From Pseudoips prasinana (taxonomy: Eukaryota > Arthropoda > Insecta > Lepidoptera > Nolidae), in assembly GCA_951640165.1 (NCBI GenBank), contig OX621263.1:5912501-5976500 (forward strand): a stretch of DNA of 64,000 nucleotides, written 5' to 3'. The notes beneath the pieces are model-generated. The model saw only the letters and a list, made by a program, of their open reading frames with translations, was not told the origin of the DNA and ran no database searches. Position numbers and translations under genes: made by a program. Positions within the stretch are counted from its first letter, which is position 1. Every line of letters begins with the position of its first letter. This document shows, piece after piece, positions 10,416 through 20,311 of the stretch.

Positions 10416-10590
10416 ATGATAATATCCTGGGACATCATTCACACTCGTCCATCTGATCCCAAACTATGACTGATATGTTATATGTCAGTTATCAGGTTTT
10501 TCTGCTTAGTTTAGGATAAATAGGATCAGAGGGCCGTGTGTGAATAATGTCCCAGGATATTATTATCATACTACATGCTATGTTTTATTA
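10396..10590. repeat. Foldback formed from SINE tail and Helitron sequence
   Basis: AATAAAACATAGCATGTAGT (10396-10415) runs on into ATATCCTGGGACAT. Its complement, ending CATGCTATGTTTTATT, returns at 10510-10588. The SINE tail (TAATGTCCCAGGATAT) is present in both arms. The duplicated inverted segment includes Helitron sequence that is not part of the SINE. Confidence 0.65.
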
Positions 10591-10629
10591 TAGTATATAG
10601 TAGTTTTTCTGTTGAAAAAACATACTTAT

Positions 10630-10748
10630 ATAGATTTATTCACCCAGACTCAGGACAGACAGTCATTTTCACGCACACAAGTATCTGTCCTGGGCGCCCT
10701 GCGACCTGAAAGGCAAGCATTTACCAACCAAGCCAACCGGCCCGTCAA
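10630..10748 (-). repeat. Metulj-like SINE head, copy in duplication A
   Basis: Reverse strand: GACGGGCCGGTTGGCTTGGT, then CCTTTCAGGTCGCAGGG and the CCTGAGTCTGGGTG body. The homologous copy in duplication B is at 13280-13395. Confidence 0.75.
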
Positions 10749-11223
10749 AGCACTTAACTATGTAGTATGTTTTTAGTAATACTCTATTTAATTCTGAGAA
10801 ATATATAGGTATTCAGAGAAAGTTGAATACCAAAACCAGAACGAAACTTGATAGAGATGAATGTGGGAAGCTGAAATATAGCAGTTCCGCGACCCCGAAT
10901 AAATTGAGGCATACACAAAGTGATGATAGACGATTTCCTATATAAATTGCCACGAAAGAGAATGATAAAACGGTATGCTAATATTTCCAGTAAAGCTGAA
11001 AATCTAGAGGCATTTTTCATATAAACTATGGGGTAAATGACGGAAAATCGCTTGATTTATGCGGTTTGTTTAATCTGTATTTTTGTTCATTCTATTCTCA
11101 GTCTCACGGGCATCTACTGGTTCCGACAGATCTGAGCATAGACAACTTTTAGGAAATGATAAGATTCGATTCGATAGTATCGAACGGTTAACTATATTTG
11201 TGAATTTAACTGCTACATTTTTT

Positions 11224-11591
11224 TAAGTTGCTATGTAAATATCTTTACTTTGAGAAAGCATCTTTAGAATGAAAGAATATATCTTTATTAGACACATAAG
11301 GTATATCAAATAGAAATTTGGCAAATTGGGTACAACACACAGAAATATATACATACATGGATATTTTGATGCTTTTAAATAATAATAAATAAATGCATTA
11401 TTTGTTATTTTGTTTACTTTCCAATTTAGTCCGTATAAGTATTGATCTTTTAACAATGATTGTATAACTTAATTGCTATAATTTATTTTACGTAGTCATG
11501 GCAATATCTTTACGTTGAGAAAGCATCTTACAGCATGGTGTCCGTATTAGTATCGAACTGTTAACAATTTTTGTACAACATAACTGCTATA
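11224..11591. repeat. Satellite block, part 1 (monomers of about 110 bp)
   Basis: Monomers contain GCTATGGCAATATCTTTACG, GAGAAAGCATCTTTA, GTCCGTATTAGTATCGATCT and AACTGCTATA. The first monomer here is split by a 160-bp insert at 11268-11430. The second is cut by the Penelope-like element. The block resumes at 12986. Confidence 0.8.
11268..11430 (-). repeat. Insert inside a satellite monomer, LINE-tail-like, copy 1
   Basis: It reads GAATATATCTTTATTAGACA to GCTTTTAAATAATAATAAAT. On the reverse strand it ends AATAAAGATATATTCTTTC, that is a polyadenylation signal and T/C-rich tail, so it resembles a short LINE 3' end. Copies 2 and 3 sit at 14250-14400 and 14848-14990. Confidence 0.6.
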
Positions 11592-12985
11592 TTTTTATAT
11601 ACTGTGGACACGGGTCTCATCGCGATAAATATTTAGGTAAAGAACTGCCTAGAATGCAATTACTTTTTATACCAAGGACAATATTACCTCCAGATTGACG
11701 GAGTGGCTATGGGCAGCCCTGTGGCGCCGGTAATGGCCAATATCTGGATGGAACATTTTGAAAATATTATTGCACAACATTTGGTCCACGTGAAGGTATG
11801 GAAACGATACGTCGACGATATCTTCTGTATCATGAAAGGTAGCACATCGGAAGTAGAACAATTGACCACTATCTTGAACTCCGCGCACCCTAACATCAGG
11901 TTCACTTATTTAATGGAGGTAGAGAGATCGTTGCCTTTCCTCGATGTGAAATTGAGGGTGAGAGAAAATGGTTCCCTTACACACACGGTATACAGAAAGC
12001 CCACACACACAGACAGATATCTACACGCCCACTCTCATCACCATCCGCGACACCTGTTATCCGTAGTTGCCTCGTTAACAAACAGAGCGTATGACATATG
12101 CGACCCTGAATGTTTAGAAAGTGAGCTCACACACGTTCAGGAGGTACTTAGGCAAAACGGCTACAGGGGGGGCATTAAACGGACGAAGAGGAGGGAGAAG
12201 CATCCGGAAGTAAGCAGAGCACCAGCGTTTTTACCTTACGTGAAAGGAGTAACGGATAAAGTTGGATCAGTACTAAAGAAATACTCCATCAAGACTGTAT
12301 ATAGTCCGATCTCCAAAGTCTCCAACCAGCTGCGTACACCGAAGGATGTTATTCCTCTTCAAACACCGGGTGTCTACAGGTTTGAGTGCAACTGCGGTAT
12401 GTTTTATATCGGCCAAACTAAAAGGTCTATTGCTGAAAGGGCCAAAGAACATATCGCAGCTGTCAGGAACCGACAGGTTAATAAATCAGCAATAGCTGAG
12501 CACGTAGTCGACACAGGATCCCAACACTGGATTACAAATTTACACAAGCCACAGGTCCTCTCCACCGATCGTCACTATTACTCCAGAATAGTACGTGAAG
12601 CGGTTGAAATAAAGAAACATATCAATTTCAACCGGGAGGACGGATACCGCCTCTCACCATCTTGGAATCCTGTAATAACGAAGTGCCATCGTCGTGTAAC
12701 CAACGTAGTGCGCCCGGGCGCTGATGTCATTAGTGTCGTGTGTACCGACAGTTTCGTAAAGGAAAATGAAAAATATCAAGACCATGCGAGGGTAGATACC
12801 GAAACCCGAGCTTCACGGAGACGACGCTGCCGAGCCACACCAGTCGACCCGTGACCACGGCTGGTGCAATCCATGCCGAAACGTCGGGTAAACAAGGTAA
12901 TGATCTACCTAAATATTTATCGCGATGAGACCCGTGTCCACAGTATATAAAAATGTGTACAAATCGCGAAAGTTTAAAAACATTA
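11592..12985 (+). mobile_element. Penelope-like element, 5'-truncated, with 12-bp target duplication
   Basis: ATAACTGCTATA flanks the insert at 11580-11591 and 12986-12997, and the satellite reads through when the insert is removed. A perfect 49-bp inverted repeat sits at 11591-11639 and 12906-12954. A 31-base tail follows the right arm. Penelope-like elements are known to carry terminal repeats in direct or inverted orientation and to be 5'-truncated, which fits this structure. Confidence 0.93.
11637..12854 (+). CDS. Penelope-like RT (C-terminal part) with GIY-YIG endonuclease
   Basis: The frame opens after a TAG at 11634-11636, and no genuine start is present. It begins in the RT at [19 protein letters not shown], continues with [16 protein letters not shown] and the catalytic YVDD at 11808-11819, then SLPFLDVKL and [18 protein letters not shown] nuclease follows: [20 protein letters not shown] near 12367-12426, then [11 protein letters not shown] and KSAIAEHVV. 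The nuclease nicks target DNA and the RT copies the RNA; this pairing defines canonical Penelope elements. The fingers and the first catalytic aspartate region are missing, so the copy cannot act. The remaining frame has no internal stop or frameshift, which points to a fairly young insertion. It ends with an Arg-rich tail. Confidence 0.92.
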   Translation, partial: VKNCLECNYFLYQGQYYLQIDGVAMGSPVAPVMANIWMEHFENIIAQHLVHVKVWKRYVDDIFCIMKGSTSEVEQLTTILNSAHPNIRFTYLMEVERSLPFLDVKLRVRENGSLTHTVYRKPTHTDRYLHAHSHHHPRHLLSVVASLTNRAYDICDPECLESELTHVQEVLRQNGYRGGIKRTKRREKHPEVSRAPAFLPYVKGVTDKVGSVLKKYSIKTVYSPISKVSNQLRTPKDVIPLQTPGVYRFECNCGMFYIGQTKRSIAERAKEHIAAVRNRQVNKSAIAEHVVDTGSQHWITNLHKPQVLSTDRHYYSRIVREAVEIKKHINFNREDGYRLSPSWNPVITKCHRRVTNVVRPGADVISVVCTDSFVKENEKYQDHARVDTETRASRRRRCRATPVDP

Positions 12986-13265
12986 ATAACTGCTATAACT
13001 TGTTTTACGTAGCTATGGCAATATCTTTACGTTGGGAAAGCATATTTACAGCTTAGTGCCCGTTTTCGTATCGATCTGTTAACATTTTTTGTATAGCTTG
13101 ACTGCTATATATTTTTTATTGGCTATGGTAATATGCTTACGTTGAGAAAGCATCTTTACAACCTAGTGTCCGTATTATTATTGTTTGTATAAATTATTGT
13201 ATAACTGAACTGTTTTAATTAGGCTATGGTAATATTTTACGATGAGATAGCAACTTTAGAATCCT
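12986..13265. repeat. Satellite block, part 2
   Basis: Monomers start near 13012, 13124 and 13224, with GGGAAAGCATATTTACAGC in the first and ACAACCTAGTGTCCG in the second. The same variant order occurs in copy B at 14577-14850. Confidence 0.8.
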
Positions 13266-13279
13266 TTCTCCCTAGAAAA

Positions 13280-13395
13280 TTACACCTCGACTCAGGATAA
13301 ACAGATAGGTTCATACACACAAATATCTATCCTGGGTGGGAATACTACGGCGTGAAAGGCAAGCATTTACCAACCACGCCAACCGGCCCGTCCAA
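13280..13395 (-). repeat. Metulj-like SINE head, copy in duplication B
   Basis: Reverse strand: GACGGGCCGGTTGGCGTGGT and the CCTGAGTCGAGGTG body. It corresponds to 10630-10748. Confidence 0.75.
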
Positions 13396-13869
13396 CTTCT
13401 TCAAATATGTAGGTTCTGTTTTTAGTAATACTCTATTTTATTCTGAGAAATATATATTCAGAGAAAGTTGAATACCAAAACCAGAACGAAACCTGATAGA
13501 GATGAATGGGGGAAGCTGAAATATAGCAGTTCCGCGACCCCGAATAAATTGAGGCAAACACAAAGTGATGATAGACGATTTCCTATATAAATTGCCACCA
13601 AAGAGAATGATAAAACGGTATGCTAATATTTCCAGTAAAGTTGAAAATCTAGAGGCATTTTTCATATAAACTTTGGGGTAAATGACGGAAAAATCGCTTG
13701 ATTTATGCGGTTTGTGTAATCTGTATTTTTGTTGATTCTATTCTCAGTCTCACGGGCATCTACTGGTTCCGACAGATCTGAGCATAGACAACTTTTGGGA
13801 AATGATAAGATTCGATTCGATAGTATCGACCGGTTAACTATATTTGTGAATTTAACTGCTACATTTTTT

Positions 13870-14203
13870 AGGGCTCCGTAGCCAAATGGCAAAATACGGA
13901 ACCCTTTCTAATATCATTTTTGGCTAAACTGAATAGTTTGCGCGAGAGACACTTCCAAAGTGGTAAAATGAGTGTCCCCCCCCCCCTGTAACTTCTAAAA
14001 TAAGAGAATGATAAAACAAAAAAAAAATATGATGTACATTACCATAGAAACTAACAACGAAAATTGGTTTGAACGAGATCTAGCAAGTAGTTTTTTTTTA
14101 TACGTTATAAACCGCAATTTGCTTTCATTTAATCAACTGAAATACTTGCTGCTACGGAACCCTTCATGTGCGAGACCGACTCGCACTTGGCCGGTATTTT
14201 TTT
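13870..14203 (+). mobile_element. Repeat bounded by AGGGCTCCG and ACTTGGCCGG, about 330 bp
   Basis: It starts AGGGCTCCGTAGCCAAATGG and ends CTACGGAACCC...GACTCGCACTTGGCCGG. Related copies lie at 22148-22343 (reverse, shorter) and 27008-27070 (fragment). Duplication A at 11215-11225 is the empty site. The flanks ATTTTTT on both sides may be the target duplication. The class is not clear; similar sequences are common in lepidopteran genomes from memory. Confidence 0.75.
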
Positions 14204-14204
14204 A

Positions 14205-15370
14205 CGTTGCTATGGAAATATCTTTACATTGAGAAAGCATCTTTAGAAGGAAAGAATATATCTTTGTTAGACACATAAGGTATATCAAATAGAAATTTGG
14301 CAATTGGGGTACAACACACAAAAATATATACATAAATGGATATTTTGATGCTTTTAAATAATAATAAATAAATGCATTATTTGTTATTTTTTTACTTATC
14401 AATTTAGTCCGTATAAGTATTGATCTGTTAACAATGTTTGTATTACTTAATTGCTATAATTTATTTTACGTAGCCATGGCAATATCTTTACGTTGAGAAA
14501 GCATCTTACAGCATAGTGTCCGTATTAGTATCGATCTGTTAACAATTTGTGTACAACATAACTGCTAAAATTTGTTTTACGTAAGTAGCTATGGCAATAT
14601 CTTTACGTTGGGAAAGCATATTTACAGCTTAGTGCCCGTTTTCGTATCGATCTGTTAACAATTTTTGTATAGCTTACCTGCTATATATATTTTACGTGGC
14701 TATGGTAATATCCTTACGTTTAAAAAGCATCTTTACAACCTAGTGTCCGTATTAGTATGGATTGTTATCAATTATTGTATAACTGAACTGTTTTAACTAG
14801 GTTTTTTGTGCCTATGGCAACATTTTACGATGAGAAAGCATCTTTAGAATGAAAGAAAGAAAGAATATATCTTTATTAGACACATAAGGTATATCAAATA
14901 GAAATTAGGCAATTGGGGTACAACACACAAAAATATACATGGATATTTTGATGCTTATAAATAATAATAATAAATAAATAGATTTTTTTTACTTTACAAT
15001 TTAATTTCCGTATAAGTATCGATCGGTTAACAATGTTTGTAGAACTTAACTGCTATATATTTATTTACGTGGCTATGGTAATAACCTTACGTTGAGAAAG
15101 CATCTTTACAGCCTAGAGCCCGTATTATTATCAATCTATTAAAATATTTGTAGGTATAACTAAATTATATTGCTATACTTTTGTCACATAATTACACAGG
15201 TCAAAATACACCGATACCAAAATTGATATTGAGTTGATTGCAAATTTATGAGGCCATATGCATTATAGTCTAGTGCGCTTACTAGCATCACTGTTGACAA
15301 TTTTTGTATAAGTAAACTGCTACAATTTTATTAAGGTAGCGATGATAATATCTCACAGTTAAACTCTTTG
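14205..15370. repeat. Satellite block, part 3, decaying to the right
   Basis: Monomers start near 14206, 14466, 14577, 14695, 14811 and 15067, followed by one or two strongly diverged ones to about 15370. Two carry the LINE-tail-like insert (14250-14400 and 14848-14990). Monomer length without insert is 108-117 bp. Confidence 0.82.
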
Positions 15371-15867
15371 CTGCGGGACCTTTAACCATATAGCGTTATG
15401 GTTACAGAAGATAAAAAATTTCACCAGGTTTTACAAAAAGACATATAAAAATATTACACTGTTAAACGCGCATTAAAATGTATGAAAGCACCATAGATAT
15501 GCGTTAGCTTTAATGTATTTTTATCGTACGTGGAATTTGAAAGAACGAGTATTTTCAGCCAGTCATTTTAATGGGTGGTGAGATAGGGTTATGTTTTTGG
15601 ATTCTTTGTTTGAAACTGTGGTAATTGGTTTGTTTATGGATAAGGGAATAGACACGGTTTTATTGTTCACCTTCGAAATTCATTGTTTAAATTTGGAACA
15701 AATTTTGAACCTTTGTTTATGTTTATGATAAAAAAATAGGATTAATTCAAAATTTGTTTATGGAATTGTTAATTAGTATTGTCAGTCAATATTTTATGTG
15801 TATTATTTTTGATTTAATATCTATTCTGAACAACCAATAGCTTTCTTGCCGTTGCCTACGAATGGCT
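15371..15867. other. No recognisable feature
   Basis: AT-rich single-copy-like sequence without ORFs. Confidence 0.45.
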
Positions 15868-15999
15868 GAAGGATCAATTCTATGGTTGATTTCTTCAAGT
15901 CATAAACGAATTTTGAATAAAACCTATGCCAATGAAGGATCAATTCTATGGTTGATTTCTTCAAGTCATAAACGAATTTTGAATAAAACCTATGCCAAT
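15868..15999. repeat. Exact 66-bp tandem duplication
   Basis: The unit beginning TGAAGGATCAATTCTATGG occurs twice in direct succession with no differences that I can see. Confidence 0.92.
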
Positions 16000-16174
16000 G
16001 ATTGAATAAAGGTTTTATTCAAAATTAATTATGGATTATTGTTACTAAAGATTTTCAATATTTAATGTGGGATATTATTTATGATTTAATTTAAATTCTG
16101 AACAAGATACAAGGTAGATCATAAAACGTGAAAACTTAAGAAGAGCTATCTACCAATATAACGATAATAAAATA

Positions 16175-16240
16175 AGTACAAGCTCTGCTTAGTTTGGGAT
16201 CAGATGGCCGTGTGTGAATAATGTCTCAGGATATAAAATA
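16175..16240 (+). repeat. Metulj-like SINE tail
   Basis: GTACAAGCTCTGCTTAGTTT, GATCAGATGGCCGTGTGTG and AATAATGTC, the conserved SINE 3' part. Confidence 0.75.
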
Positions 16241-16661
16241 CATTAATTCTGAAGTTAAACAATGAATAATAAGAATATAATGAATACTACTCATCATATT
16301 TATATACATAATATCAATATTCAATGCGGTAACATCAAAAGTGGTTCGATGAATAAGGTTGATGACGCATTGTAAATGACACAGCTTGACTAGTTGCAGT
16401 TAGACAACGCCATTAACAATAATCGTTCTTAGCATATTTTGCTAATTCCTTGGATTTAGCTTTATTTACATAGCTCATTTAATACACAGTATATTCTAAA
16501 TAATTAATCAATGAAAAATTAAAACTTTACAAATATTGTGTATTTAGTACAGATTAAAAACTTCAGAGTTGAATTTTTTTAGAAAATGTGTAAACATTAT
16601 ATTACCTGGAATAAGAAATGAATTATTTAACAGATATCACGAGGATGTCGTTGATTAATGT

Positions 16662-16887
16662 TGCTGTGTGGTGACGGCATAGAATGTCATCACCCCATCT
16701 CATCCCCTGGGGGGCGTAGAAATCGACCAACACCTACCAGAGAATGGGCAGCAGCGTTTCTCTGTGAACTATGACCATCAAATTGCGATCGCCAATCCGT
16801 TTGCCAAGTGTGGCGATTATGGCATATCCCCCTTTAGGGAGGCTTTTGTCCAGCAGTGGATGTATTTTGGCTGACATGATGAGGATG
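16662..16887 (+). repeat. Repeat D (GGTGACGGCATAGAAT family)
   Basis: It starts TGCTGTGTGGTGACGGCATA, continues CAGAGAATGGGCAGCAGCGT, and ends GTCCAGCAGTGGATG...GACATGATGAGGATG. The GATGATG-type end resembles a LINE or SINE tail. Other copies: 17938, 25316, 47243, 56063, 60588 (+); 48546, 56397 (-). Origin not determined. Confidence 0.75.
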
Positions 16888-16888
16888 T

Positions 16889-17510
16889 AAAAAAAGGTTT
16901 TTATTCACGTAGACTTTAAAAAAGCGCTTGTAAATAGTCAGAACATGTAATATTAAGTATACATAATTATTTCTAGGTATGATTGATGATGATTTTATGA
17001 TTTAGTTATTTGTAGCGTAAGTGTATATACAACATGTAACTTAATTAACGCACACCCTGAAAATAGTTAGTTCAGAATCGTTTACTGAATCGGTTTATAT
17101 CATTTTTGATATAGGTAATTTTTTATTTCAAAATAATTAAAACTACGGAAATTATTGTTATATTAACAATGTACAGTCCAAACAAATTGAAATGGACCGT
17201 AGTAATAAGACTTATAAATATTCATACAAATTCCATCATTCAATACAAAATAAAGAAAAATAAACTTTATTCCAAGAAACTAATTTAGTTACAACATAAT
17301 ATTCTAATTGGGGTGTTTGAGGGTGTGCGTTAATTGCGTTACATGTTTGTTTAAGTATCTAAATTTAAAGTTTTAGATATAATTTACTACATCTTGTCTG
17401 ATAGTTCTGTCCATATTAAGCGAAAAATTCCATATTAGTATTATGGTGGACCTTGTGGTTTTGTAACGACGGTCGCACTTTAATGCTACCACCGGATACA
17501 ACAATTCGAA
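16889..17510 (-). repeat. LINE Y 3' UTR copy, split by a MITE
   Basis: GGTTTTTATTCACGTAGACT (16893) through TAGTCAGAACATG, then on the far side of the MITE CATCTTGTCTGATAGTTCTG to TTTAATGCTACCACCGGATA (17480-17499). It lacks the ORF, as a 5'-truncated LINE copy would. Confidence 0.75.
17028..17353. mobile_element. MITE family T, copy 1
   Basis: Terminal inverted repeats TACAACATGTAACTTAATTA / GCGTTACATGTTTGTTTA, with a TA before the left end. It lies inside a LINE Y 3' UTR. The TA target and length of 300-400 bp suggest a Tc1/mariner-type MITE; the autonomous partner is unknown. Confidence 0.8.
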
Positions 17511-17937
17511 TATTTGGTGGGTATAAAGTATTCACCATTTAGTGTAAACAGCGGGCAATTAAAAGGGTAAATTAAAACCTTTTTACCTTTCCAGTTTTGA
17601 TTACATATTTTTCTTTTATGACGCTTTATTCGAATATTCTATACATTCGAGGTATTATAGCCTTATTTGGTAAGTAGGTAACTTAAAGAGAGCCATTAAT
17701 ACGTGCCCCCATTATATTAAACTAACGACAATTGTATGGTACCACTGTTTCGCCTGTGCTGCGTCCATCTCTATGGTCACGTTCAAATATCGTTGTCGCA
17801 TGCGCACCGGATGTGTCGCACGACGCGGGCTGCGACTTGCGACCTATTTTTATTACTTTCTTTAGTACTGGTCAGTTTTATGCCTATGTTGGTAATATGA
17901 TATAGGAATATTCAATGAGTATCGTTATAAGTGTGCT
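17511..17937. other. No recognisable feature
   Basis: AT-rich, then a GC-richer patch at 17745-17850 (GTCGCATGCGCACCGGATG). No ORF or repeat match found. Confidence 0.4.
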
Positions 17938-18002
17938 GTGTGGTGACGGCATGAAATATCTTCACCCCATCTCATCCCGTGGGTGGCGTAGAAATCGTCC
18001 GA
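17938..18002 (+). repeat. Repeat D, 5' fragment
   Basis: TGCTGTGTGGTGACGGCATG to GGCGTAGAAATCGTCCGAGG, then the match stops. Confidence 0.7.
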
Positions 18003-18045
18003 GGGAAGAAAACCATACTTAAATATTTCTAAATACATACATATG

Positions 18046-18400
18046 ATCGAATGAATTCTTTATTTGCAATATAGATACTATATGAGGGCTCTAGAATCGA
18101 GGGATTCATCACGGACCTACGATAGCAGGGGAGTTGAGCCTCTAAGCACTGGCCTGCAACTCATCTAGGAGATGGAAATCTCTGATCACAAACCCGGAAC
18201 GGGGTCTCCGTTAGGTGCGAGTAGGGTCCAACCCGAAATATGCGGTAGATTTCTACAGCTGACCTAGCTCCACACGTATTGGCTTGCCTTTCTCGTGGGC
18301 TCAGCTAGTGAGGCCTAAAGAGGAATGCAGGTCTTGGGCAACCCTGCGCATCCTTTACTCCGTCCCAGGCGGTGTATTGTCGGTGTAGATACATTTAGAT
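18046..18400 (-). repeat. GC-rich LINE 3' UTR with AATAAA signal
   Basis: On the reverse strand, GC-rich sequence ends GCAAATAAAGAATTCATTCG. Composition contrasts with the AT-rich flanks. There is no coding part; which LINE it comes from is not clear. Confidence 0.5.
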
Positions 18401-18560
18401 GGTCTTAAACTACGGTTCCACTAAATTTAACAATTTGTCGTGCAAATGTTTAAGTAGAAGTATGACACATAATATTTGTATATAACATGTTTAATTTGTC
18501 ATAATCTCACGCAATTTTAATTCAATATACATAGGTTAGTACTAAATATTTTACTTTCTA

Positions 18561-18939
18561 TACAACATGTAACGTAATTAACGCACACCCTCAGACACCC
18601 CAATTAGAATATTATGGTGTAATCATAATACATACACTGAATTTATAATTTAACATATATGTGCATTTTTCTTTACTAAATTAGTTTCTTGAAATAAAGT
18701 TTATTTTTCTTTATTTTGTATTGAATGATAGAATTTGTATGAATACTAATAAAACTGCGATATTAAAAGTCTTATTACTTTGTTTTGCCTGTACAGGGTT
18801 AATATGACAATAATTTCAAGTATTAATTATTTGTGGAAAATAAAATACCTATATTAAAAATTATATAAATCGATTCAGTAAACGATTCTGAACAAACTAT
18901 TTTCAGGATGTGCGTTAATTAATGTAATAACATGTTGTA
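18561..18939. mobile_element. MITE family T, copy 2, inverted relative to copy 1
   Basis: TACAACATGTAACGTAATTA at the left and its complement ending ACATGTTGTA at the right, with TA at 18559-18560 and 18940-18941. The interior matches copies 1 and 3 in the opposite sense (CTTTATTTTGTATTGAATGA). Confidence 0.85.
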
Positions 18940-19171
18940 TAATTATAACATTTTTTTTAAATAATTTAATAGCTAAACAATAATAACGTAAAAGTCAATA
19001 TATAATCAATCAATAAATATATATAAAATAAAGATCAATTTAGGAATTAAGTAGTGTGCCAAATTATTTAAAGTAATCTGAAATACATTAAAAACATTTG
19101 TCACAGAGCCACTCATACATTGTTTGATTGAATTCTGTTTATTGTCTCATATTACAACCAGCGCGGAACAA

Positions 19172-19432
19172 TAATCGTGTTCATCGCACAAAGATGTCTC
19201 CTGGGTGGGGAGTTCCACGACCTGTTCCAGTGGTTACCCTAATTATGTTCAAGTCATAACTACAACCGGGATCGACAGCTTAACATACCGAAGCACGGAG
19301 ACGCTAAAAAATTAACCCACTTTGGTGGTCACCCATCTATGGACTGACCGCGGGCCCAGTTGCTTAACTTCGCCGCTCACTTACAGACCGGTGAGAGAAT
19401 CAAGCTATGAGCGCTTTGAGTGTATCCTGCTA
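19172..19432 (-). repeat. 5S rRNA-headed SINE
   Basis: The reverse strand reads CTCACCGGTCTGTAAGTGAG, GAAGTTAAGCAACTGGGC, then GGTCAGTCCATAGATGGGTG. These resemble the 5S rRNA promoter region (boxes A and C). The body AGCGTCTCCGTGCTTCGG follows. See 46168-46395 for the best copy. Confidence 0.75.
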
Positions 19433-19599
19433 ATTTGTAGTCGCCTTCGCGCTACTGACCGGCAGACAGGCAGACATACTACATTATATTATCACCCCTG
19501 TGACATACAGGCTGTCATAAATCGAGTTGAAATATGAAACCTATGGTTATTAATTTAAGATTCATTTCGCAATGGCAGCATTGCAGTCGACACAAATAA

Positions 19600-19745
19600 C
19601 TTCATACTGGATAGGAATTAGTAGAAGGAACTCGTTTTTTCTTGGAGTTGTTTGAAAAAGTGGTTATCATAGATAAGTCCTACAGGTATGAAGGTGACCT
19701 ATTGACTTAGATCTCCATAATGTCTGTTAAATAATTAATTTCATT
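19600..19745 (-). repeat. LINE C-terminal fragment
   Basis: TTTTTTCTTGGAGTTGTTTG, GTGGTTATCATAGATAAGTC and GATCTCCATAATGTCTG match the reverse-strand LINE ORF at 21.86-21.98 kb. The frame is broken. Confidence 0.65.
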
Positions 19746-19967
19746 CTCAATCCTGGGACTTTAATCACACACTGCCATCTGATCCCAAAATATGCAGAGC
19801 CTGTACTATGGAAACCAGATAACTGATATCACACCAATATTATAAAGGCGAAAGTTTATGAGTGTGTGAGAGTGTATGTTTGTTACTCTTTCACGCAAAA
19901 ACTACCCAACGGATTTTGGTGAAACTTTGTAGTTATATGGCTTATATATCCGAATAACATATATATA

Positions 19968-20138
19968 ATCTCAAAAATGGGAAATCATAAATTTAATCGT
20001 CCGGCGGGTATCGAACCTACACCATCTACCAATCCGGGGTAGGCGCTCTGCGTTAAGCTACGAACGATACACGCTGGCAGATCAAGGTTCGAGACCCGCC
20101 GGACGATTAAATTTATGATTTTCCATTTTTGAGATTAT
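19968..20138. repeat. tRNA-like foldback inside the Helitron
   Basis: Two 52-bp arms with about two mismatches contain AATTTAATCGTCCGGCGGGT. Each inner end carries a B-box-like GGTTCGAGACCC or GGTTCGATACCC. The 67-base loop adds tRNA-like text (AGCTTAACGCAGAGCGCC on the reverse strand). It may be two SINE heads in inverted order. Confidence 0.75.
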
Positions 20139-20180
20139 ATTAATGCTTTGCATTGCAAATTATGCTAGAAAATTCAAACA

Positions 20181-20187
<7 letters not shown>

Positions 20188-20230
<43 letters not shown>
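20188..20230. repeat. (TA)n microsatellite
   Basis: Uninterrupted TA run within the Helitron. Confidence 0.95.
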
Positions 20231-20234
<4 letters not shown>

Positions 20235-20311
20235 TATCGCGGGTAAAACCGCGGGGCACAGCTAGTACTACATATACTACTTGTCTTTTGTAAATACAGT
20301 ATATAGATAAT

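Larger units (their letters stand above)
10630..13265. repeat. Segmental duplication, copy A
   Basis: The order SINE head (-), a 465-bp single-copy-like block (10758-11222), satellite monomers and their internal insert is repeated from 13280 onward, about 2.65 kb downstream. Copy A additionally holds the Penelope-like element. The ORF at 10784-11020 is matched by one at 13438-13665, and I read both as chance frames. Confidence 0.85.
13280..14850. repeat. Segmental duplication, copy B
   Basis: It repeats copy A in the same orientation: SINE head (-) 13280-13395, the 465-bp block 13398-13872, then satellite monomers. It differs by the element at 13870-14203 and by lacking the Penelope insertion. 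The right limit is set by the last variant-matched monomer. Confidence 0.85.
19829..20265 (+). mobile_element. Helitron (437 bp) carrying a foldback and an AT microsatellite
   Basis: Starts TCACACCAATATTATAAAGG after A and ends GCGGGTAAAACCGCGGGGCA...CTAG before T. The interior holds a 52-bp inverted repeat (19968-20019 / 20087-20138) and (TA)n at 20188-20230. Confidence 0.88.

Noticed and set aside
12906..12985. Possible hammerhead ribozyme in the Penelope-like end (GATGAG ... CGAAA)
   Set aside because: Penelope-like elements can carry hammerheads, and the two core words are present. But the first lacks the preceding CT and I find no sequence that could form the stem between them. Covariance search would decide.
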